A DNA stretch of 64,000 nucleotides, from NCBI GenBank assembly GCA_030015575.1, contig CM057339.1:772102809-772166808 (forward strand), read 5' to 3'. The stretch comes from Agapanthus africanus. Lineage: Eukaryota; Streptophyta; Magnoliopsida; Asparagales; Amaryllidaceae. Shown one piece after another: positions 57,723-64,000 of the stretch (within the stretch, counting starts at the first letter, position 1; the number at the start of each line of letters is the position of its first letter). Below the pieces are notes generated by a model. The model saw only the letters and a list, made by a program, of their open reading frames with translations, was not told where the DNA came from and searched no databases. The position numbers and the translations under genes are program-made.

Positions 57723-59075
57723 TGCTTTTGACGTATGTCTGCTGCATATTACAGGATACAGGTTCTTGGAGCGAAAACAGTGAAAAAGACAAAAGATGAT
57801 ACAAAAGAGGGACTTTTAACCAACAAGTAGAAGGATCCTAGTCAAGCCAAGACGAAGAACAATTTACAATTGTACAAGGCAACGCTTGGTCCAAAAATGT
57901 CAAAATGAACGGTTAAAAGACCATTACAAGTTTTCACTGAAGATCTGGAGAAGACCCAGAAGACAAATGAAGAAAAGAACTACAAAACTAGAAAGCCCAA
58001 ACAACAGAGAAGCAGCACACAAGAATTGAGAACATGACCTCGCCAAAGGGCCGCGGAACCGCAGCCCTACCCCCACATTTGCCGCGGTTCCGCGGCCGCT
58101 TAGTGCACGTGTCGGCGCAGACATTTTGTGACGGTGCGTCGGTGCGTGGGTTGGGATTTTTCGTGGGCATATCTGTAATAGCACATGCACGAGAATTTGT
58201 AACCCTAGTTTTCCTGTTTACTTATAAATATGTAATCAAAAGATTGTATCAGGGATGCCTCTTTTCAATTAATAAAAATTCAGATCTTTTGAGGATTGAA
58301 GAGCATCATTTTCTTGTAAGTTCCTTTTAATTTTTTTGCCTTAGTTTAAAATTAATTTATTGTCCTAGAGAGCTCTCTAATTTAAATTCCTGCCTTAGAT
58401 AAATCATACCATTGCCCTAGTTTAATCTAGTGTAGTCTTTCTTAAACTGCAGTAGGTAAGTGAATTTTAAAATTTTATTTTTAAAAGATTCCCTAATGAG
58501 CGAGTAATTTCCTCGCTTGTTAGGATTAGGAATAAGGGAGGGTTGAGAGATGGATATCTCTCATCTCTTTCAAGCCCAATAACTTGTAACAACTAGAACT
58601 TCATGCACGCATGCATGATCCGCTCCATACGGCAGCCTACCCATGAGGTAACGGTGAAACCATAGTATAAAGGACCGGACATGCATGACTTCCATGAAGG
58701 TTATAGCAATTAGTAGGAAAGGACGGACAAGGATCTAGAGGAAGAAACTTCGTTTCTTCCCAATCATCCTAATCCCCTTTACTAATAATTGTTATAACTT
58801 CTAAAAAGATTTAATCGAGGGCATTGAAAGAGGTGTTAATATTAATCTTATCAAACCCTACTTTAGACCTGACGCTAGCAAGTTCCTTAACCATCGTACA
58901 ACTTAGTTTTTAGAATCAATCAACAAAACCAAACAACCATTGGAATCAACTCGTAAGAACACGTAGGAAAATTACACATCCCTATGGATCGACCCGTATT
59001 CACCGGCTAGTTTCATGCGACGTTGTTCTTGATTGCGGTAAAAAATATTTTTGATCTAAAAATCTACACTAATCA
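57723..59075 (+). repeat. Athila-1 5' LTR, about 1353 bp
   Basis: It starts near TGCTTTTGACG and ends CACTAATCA. TATA box TATAAATA lies at 58223-58230, with AATAAAAA about 45 bp on. A CCGCGG-rich inverted pair (58048-58099) lies about 125 bp upstream of the TATA box. No gene is present. Confidence 0.8.
58048..58099. repeat. CCGCGG-rich inverted pair in Athila-1 U3
   Basis: Left arm GGCCGCGGAACCGCAGC, right arm GCCGCGGTTCCGCGGCC, loop about 16 nt. It is a near-perfect stem with one mismatch. Confidence 0.9.
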
Positions 59076-59077
59076 AA

Positions 59078-59095
59078 TGGCGCCGTTGCCGGGGA
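59078..59095 (+). other. Athila-1 primer binding site (tRNA-Asp type)
   Basis: TGGCGCCGTTGCCGGGGA lies two bases after the LTR end. Confidence 0.92.
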
Positions 59096-60213
59096 TGGCG
59101 TAAAATTTCTTTTGTGTAATTGCGGGTTGATATAAATTTTAAAAATCATAAAAATCTGAAAAGATAAAAAGTACAAAAAGTTTTCAATTTTTGTTATTGT
59201 TTGAAGGGTTTATTGTTTGAATCTTGCAGGAACAGCGAAGAATCTCGGATCTGGAAATTTACAGAGGGTAAAACAGAAAAAGTCACATCAGAACAGAAAG
59301 GAAAGTTCACAACAGAGCCGTACAAATTTTCTGAGGATCTGATCTCCTCTTCCCACCGCGAAACCGCGGCATAGTTGCGCTCCAAACCGCGGAACCGCGG
59401 TCGTCTGTGGGCTTCTCTGCGCGGAATTTGCTCGGTTTTTCTTCTCCTTCTCCCCTCTGCCAACCTCCATATATCTTTTGTGAAATTTTCTGCAGGAATT
59501 CTTTGCGCTAAAAATTTTCTTCCCCCTTCTAAATAACAGATTTTCTGCAGGTTTCTTTGCGCCGCACTAAAAAATTGATTGCAAGTGAATTTACTGTTTT
59601 GCATACATTTATCGGATTTTAAGGGGATATTGACCAAACTCAGATTGGGTGGGGATTTCATCACCCTTCCCAGGACCCCAGAAAACACTTAAAGCATTTG
59701 CATCGACCACTTTTAATTAAAAAAATACTAGACTCAGCTCTAAGGACTTCGAGATCAATAGGACAAAGGACTAGACATAGGCATCGACCGTTTATCCTAA
59801 CTGACTTTGCGGTGTCTAGGCAAGTGTGTCAAGGCAAGTGGTTACTTAATTAGGACCGCTACTTGTAGCGGGGAGCCTCCCACTTACCTGGTACTTACCT
59901 GGCCGCAATTGACGGTGAAGAGGCGGTTTGAGGTCCTATTTCTAGCCCTAGTTAGGAGCTGTCTAGCTGACCTAGGTGACCCTAGATCTAGGCCTGATTG
60001 TGCATGTGTGGTTGATCGCGTTTGCGTCTCAAGTCTCTTTTCAAAAATCTCTTTGCAAAATTCTCACATAAAAAAAGAGGAAAATCTTTTCAAAACTTGC
60101 AACTTGTCGCTAAAGAAAACTTGCACCTCACTTACACCACTTCCTTTCATTGACGTTCTCTTACCTCCACATTCTGTCTTTCATTTTTTCTGAATACTCT
60201 ACCCCTTCAGTGT
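59096..60213 (+). other. Athila-1 leader
   Basis: It is untranslated. It contains a direct pair of CCGCGG-type palindromes (59356-59369, 59387-59400) and a 40-nt block at 59641-59680 identical to 62897-62936. No gene is seen. The 164-codon minus-strand frame crossing it has no family features. Confidence 0.7.
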
Positions 60214-60727
60214 ATGTCACTTTGGACTAGGGATACTGACGCCCGATTAGTCCGTATTTCGTTGGTACCGACCGACGAACCTTTCGACACCGAAGTCGAA
60301 ATTCCGTCAACTTTCTTACCTCCATCTTCAAATTCTTCCTCCGAAGGCATGTCGGGATTCAACCCCAACAATACCTTACCGACGGGAATGATTCCACCTC
60401 CGCCAGGTGCAAATAACCCGAATCAACCGCCTGTTGAAGCGCCCGCATGAGTCGCGCTCCAGGATCTCTTCTACCCTGTCCGCACTTCTTTACCCACCTG
60501 TCTTTCACCCCCACCGGCAAATGGGGACAATTTTGAAATAAAACCACATTTCATCAATATGCTGCCAAAATTTCATGGTTTGGAATCAGAAGATGCGTAT
60601 ATTTTTATTAATACATTCTAAAACGTTTGCGCTATGATGAAAACGACCCAATTAAGTGATGACGTGTTCATATCAGATTTTTGCATTTTCATACCGCCCA
60701 ATTTTTATCACATTGCATATCGGTAGG
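60214..60727 (+). pseudogene. Athila-1 gag N-terminal remnant
   Basis: It starts MSLWTRDTDARLVRISLV, then a Ser/Pro-rich linker, MSGFNPNNTLPTGM, a TGA at 60448-60450 (CGA in Athila-2), LPPANGDN-type PPANGDNFEIKPHFINMLP, KFHGLESEDAYIFIN and a TAA at 60619-60621 (CAA in Athila-2). The end near 60720 is eroded. Gag would form the particle. This copy cannot. Confidence 0.85.
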
Positions 60728-62244
60728 TACTCTTGAGCCGTGTTTGCTAGTCAATTGCAGAATACAGGTTCTCGGTTCTAAACGGTGAAATTCATGGAAA
60801 AACACGACAAAATCCGGGTTCCTGCCAACCACAAATAAAACACGGATCTCCGCTCTTTATCCGTCTGTTGCCACACACCAGTTTAAGAGACAAAATGTCA
60901 AATCAATGTCGTTTTCATGCACAAGGCTCAATGGCAGCACAAGATCCAAAAAATCTACACGGAGCTCGAGAAAATCATGACAAAAAGATACACATCAAAT
61001 CACCTTTTGCTCAACAGAAATTCTGGAAAAATCGTGAAGAAAATCTGAGAAAAATCATATGCCAGAATAAAGTACATGAAAAACCAGGGAAGCCCAAAAA
61101 AGCAGACAGCCCAACTCCTTCATACGGCCGCGGAACCGTGGCCAAAGGGGGGTCTAGGCCGCGGTTCCGCGGCCATATAGGCGCCGCATGTGCAGAGTTT
61201 TTGGGGGCAGAATGGTCATTCCATGTTAGTTCTGATTGTTGCCCTAGGTTTTCATTTTCCAGCCTATAAATAGCCCAGAACCTTGTGAAGCCAAAGGATG
61301 CATAATCTTGTATTTTTTTAGGTTTAGAATACTTGTTTCTTCTTTCTCTTCTCATCTCTTCTCCATTAAAAATCTTGTAGTGAGCTTTTGTGAGCGAAGA
61401 ATGATGAATAAAGAAGATCCTTTTACTTATCATGCTTGTCTTGTTCTTTTATAATTGCTTGTAATTTTAATTTGTTAACTTAGTTGTTGATATTTCTTGT
61501 TGTTCTTTCTTTTCTCTTTTCCTTTATCATTAAAACAACCATGATGCTTACGCTTGATCCTTGCCAAGGTGAGGTCGCAAATAGCTAGTTGTTATCTTCT
61601 AATCTCCTTCTTTCTATCTTCCTCTTTTGTTTTGTTTTCTTTTCATTATGATGTGTGAGTAGTTTCATACTTATTAGGGTAGGATAAGGGAAGTTTGAGA
61701 GAAGGAAATCTCTCTCACTCTTTCCTTGCCCAACATCTTAAAATCGACTCCCGTTAATTGAACCACAATCCGCTCCTTACGGCACCCTATCCTACATGAC
61801 AGCGGTGATTCCGTAGTGAGACCGGTTGTGGTTGAATTAACCGGAGGTTATGGCTAAGAGCCAAGAACGGACGGACAAGCACCAAAAGGAAGAACTTATG
61901 CGTTGGAAAGCCTAGCTTATACTCGCAAGTTCCTTCCTAGTCGTGCTAATCCCCGTTGTTGCCGATTACCGTAACACCGATATTAAGAGTGGCAACGAAA
62001 GAGGTGAGCGACTCCTAACTCAAACTAACCTAATCCTAACCCTAACAAGCTCTCTTTACATATCACTTTAACACTTAGATAATCACAAACAAAATCTGGA
62101 CTTTCGGACTTAACTCGTTAAAACACATAGAAAAAGATTCCCATCTCCCTGCAGACGACCCGTACTCAACCGGCTAGCTACAAGCGAAACCGTCTTGATT
62201 GCGGTAATTAACTAAACTTAAACACGCAGAATCCCTAACAATCA
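60728..62244 (+). repeat. Athila-2 5' LTR, about 1517 bp
   Basis: It aligns with the Athila-1 LTR from GGTACTCTTG on (start approximate, TG probably mutated) and ends CTAACAATCA. TATA box TATAAATA lies at 61265-61272. The CCGCGG-rich inverted pair (61125-61174) lies about 90 bp upstream of it. No gene is present. Confidence 0.8.
61125..61174. repeat. CCGCGG-rich inverted pair in Athila-2 U3
   Basis: Left arm GGCCGCGGAACCGTGGCC, right arm GGCCGCGGTTCCGCGGCC, loop about 13 nt. One mismatch in an 18-bp stem. Confidence 0.92.
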
Positions 62245-62246
62245 AA

Positions 62247-62264
62247 TGGCGCCGTTGCCGGGGA
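62247..62264 (+). other. Athila-2 primer binding site (tRNA-Asp type)
   Basis: TGGCGCCGTTGCCGGGGA is identical to the Athila-1 site, two bases after the LTR end. Confidence 0.92.
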
Positions 62265-63477
62265 GACGGTAGTTTATTTCTTTGTGTAATTTCGGGTTAA
62301 CTTGTGAATATAACCGAAAAAACTAAAACAACAAAAAATATATATATATACTTTGTAAAAAAAAAAATCATCTTGTTATTTTTGATTAGTTTTTGTGCAA
62401 GTGTGCAGGATAATACGGAGTTCAAGTTCAGTGCCAAAGACGTGGGAAGATAGACCCACATTTCGCGGCTACACCACGACGGATCAAAACGAAGCAAACG
62501 GTCTACTGTAAAAATCTGGAGAATATACAGTAAGCAAATCAAGATTCAGCAAATCCAGACAAGCAGAGGACAACCACAGAAGCAAACACAAGAAAAATGA
62601 TGTCCCAATCCAACCATATTGCAGCGGTTCCGCGGCATAAGCTAGCTTAGGCCGCGGTTCCGCGGCCGTTTGGTGGCTTCAGGGTCCCAAAATCTCTGTA
62701 AGTCTCTCTCTTCTCTCTCCCACTCCTCTGGACTCCAATAAACTGTGTTTTCTGCAGCATTCTTTGCGCAAACTCTTCTCCCCCTTCCAATAAACTGTTC
62801 TTGTGCAGGATTCTTTGCGCCGCGCTAAAAATAAAAATTGTTTGCAGTTGATTTGTTATCGCTTTGCATACGGACTTAAGGGGCTTGAAACCAATTCAGA
62901 TTGGGTGGGGATTTCATCACCCTTCCCAGGACCCCAAAAATCACAAAAAGCATATGCATTGACCATTGTTAAATTAAAAAATACTAGACTCAACCCTAAG
63001 GACTTCGCGCTCAATAGGACAGAGGACTAGTTACAGGCATCGGCCGTTTATCCTATCTGACTTTTGCGGTGTCTAGGCAAGTGTGACGAAAGCAAGTGGT
63101 TATTTAATTAAGGAACTTCGCGAAAGCGTTGGACAACCTCCCACTTACCTGGCACTTATCTGGCCGCATTAGACGGAGAAGAGGCGGTTTGAGGTCCTTT
63201 TTCTAGCCCTCTGGAACAGTTAGGAGCAGGTCTAGTTGACCTAGGTGACCCTAGATCTAGGTGAGATTGTGCATATCTTATTTGTGTTTGCTTAAAGCCG
63301 TAAGTCCGTACATATTTCTGTAAAGCTCTTTTTAAAAAAAAAAAAAAATCAAAAACTTTTATAAAAACTTGCCCTTTGTCGCCAAATCCATTTTTCACCC
63401 ACCACCCATCGTTTTCTCCATTGACGTTTTCTTACCCTCACCTTCTCCGCTTTGACTATACTAAACTCGTTAAGTGT
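62265..63477 (+). other. Athila-2 leader
   Basis: It is untranslated. It has a direct CCGCGG palindrome pair (62621-62636, 62650-62667) and the conserved 40-nt block at 62897-62936 with a GGGTG/CACCC stem. No gene is seen. Confidence 0.7.
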
Positions 63478-64000
63478 ATGTCCGCTTGGACTCGGGACAC
63501 TAGCGCCCGTCTAGTCCGCGTTACGTTAGTCGCTACCGACTACGCGATCGACTCAGACGTCGATACTCCGCCCACTCCTCTTTCACCCCTTCCTTTGTCG
63601 GCCAACTCCGACGTTGACCGGAATTCTGTTCATACATCTTCACCTTCACCTTCACCAACCTCTTCTTCCGCGATGTCAGGATTTAATCCCAACATCTCTT
63701 TGACTACCGCTGGATTGGCTCCACCTCCTACGGAGACCAATATCCCACCACCACCGCCTGTTGTAGCGCCACAGCGAATCGCGCTCCAGGATCGTTTCTA
63801 TCCCACCCGTTCTGCACTTCCCACCTGCCTTTCTCTTCCACCGGCCAATGGGGACAACTTTGAAATTAAGCCCCACTTCATCAACATGCTTCCACGATTT
63901 CATGGGCTTGAATCTGAAGATGCCTATATCTTCATCAATAAATTTCAAAACGTCTGTGCCATGATGAAAACCACCCAACTGTCGGACGATGCTATACGTC
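63478..64000 (+). CDS. Athila-2 gag, partial at window edge
   Basis: An ATG at 63478 opens a frame with no stop for 174 codons to the last base: MSAWTRDTSARLVRVTLVAT, a Ser/Pro-rich stretch (SSPSPSPTSSS), AMSGFNPNISLTTAG, a proline run, then RIALQDRFYPTRSALPTC, FEIKPHFINMLPRFHGLESE and DAYIFINKFQNVCAMMKTTQ. It is the intact counterpart of Athila-1 gag and the best-preserved coding start in the window. The product would be the capsid protein of the element. Completeness cannot be judged here. Confidence 0.85.
   Translation, partial: MSAWTRDTSARLVRVTLVATDYAIDSDVDTPPTPLSPLPLSANSDVDRNSVHTSSPSPSPTSSSAMSGFNPNISLTTAGLAPPPTETNIPPPPPVVAPQRIALQDRFYPTRSALPTCLSLPPANGDNFEIKPHFINMLPRFHGLESEDAYIFINKFQNVCAMMKTTQLSDDAIR

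Larger units (their letters stand above)
57723..60727 (+). mobile_element. Athila-1: 5' part of a Ty3/gypsy Athila element
   Basis: It comprises LTR 57723-59075, primer site, leader and the first part of gag, then it stops where Athila-2 begins. The PBS TGGCGCCGTTGCCGGGGA is the tRNA-Asp type known from Athila. The LTR start is placed where similarity to the Athila-2 LTR begins and is approximate. Confidence 0.85.
60728..64000 (+). mobile_element. Athila-2: 5' part of an Athila element, runs off the window
   Basis: It comprises LTR about 60728-62244, primer site, leader and an open gag to the window edge. It lies in the same orientation as Athila-1 and begins inside the gag of that copy, so it either inserted there or replaced its 3' part. 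Confidence 0.85.

Noticed and set aside
59194..59688. A 164-codon minus-strand frame in the Athila-1 leader
   Set aside because: It crosses a conserved leader block and the palindrome pair, is opposite to the element, and has no counterpart in Athila-2.

Overview
The window is plant nuclear DNA made almost entirely of nested LTR retrotransposons. Pol motifs and repeat ends identify Ty1/copia elements resembling the Angela/BARE lineage, Ty3/gypsy elements of the Tat, Athila and chromovirus (Tekay/Del-like) lineages, and one RTE-type LINE. No ordinary host gene, rRNA or intact tRNA gene was found. This fits an intergenic, probably heterochromatic block of a large, repeat-rich seed-plant genome. 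The species cannot be named from the sequence.

Layout. 1-5082 is a plus-strand copia element (Angela-1) whose 5' LTR end is fused directly to integrase. It sits in the 3' LTR of a second, minus-strand copia (Angela-2), which spans 45071 down to 5083 and has been split many times. Tat-1, a complete minus-strand gypsy element (6322-31448, TSD GAACT), lies in its RNase H. An RTE LINE (32385-33492, 18-bp TSD) lies in its RT. A 4.6-kb chromovirus-like solo LTR (35258-39881, TSD TTTCT) lies at its protease start. Tat-1 itself carries a copia solo LTR (15089-17270, TSD ATGAC). Angela-2 is in turn inserted in the gag of Tat-2 (45072-48097). The LTR of Tat-2 is cut by a chromovirus (48098-51106), whose gag start is cut by Angela-4 (51107-about 55577). 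After a degenerate stretch, two Athila 5' ends follow (57723-60727 and 60728-64000).

The most interesting system is inside Tat-1. Besides minus-strand gag-protease-RT-RNase H-integrase, it carries a plus-strand (antisense) gene at about 9058-14272. That gene has its own TATA box, predicted GT-AG introns that restore one frame, a plant-mobile-domain-like N-terminus, an acidic repeat region, a coiled-coil C-terminus and a poly(A) signal. The neighbouring LTR is built of chained short hairpins and of inverted CACGTG pairs, and the same CACGTG pair sits just upstream of the antisense TATA box. A second unexplained signal is a paired CCGCGG-rich palindrome recurring in Athila LTRs, in Athila leaders and in a copia leader.

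Nearly every coding region is broken by stops or frameshifts, many of them C-to-T or G-to-A type. Exceptions are the 451-codon Tat-1 RT frame, which has nevertheless lost its catalytic aspartates, and the Athila-2 gag, which is open to the window edge.
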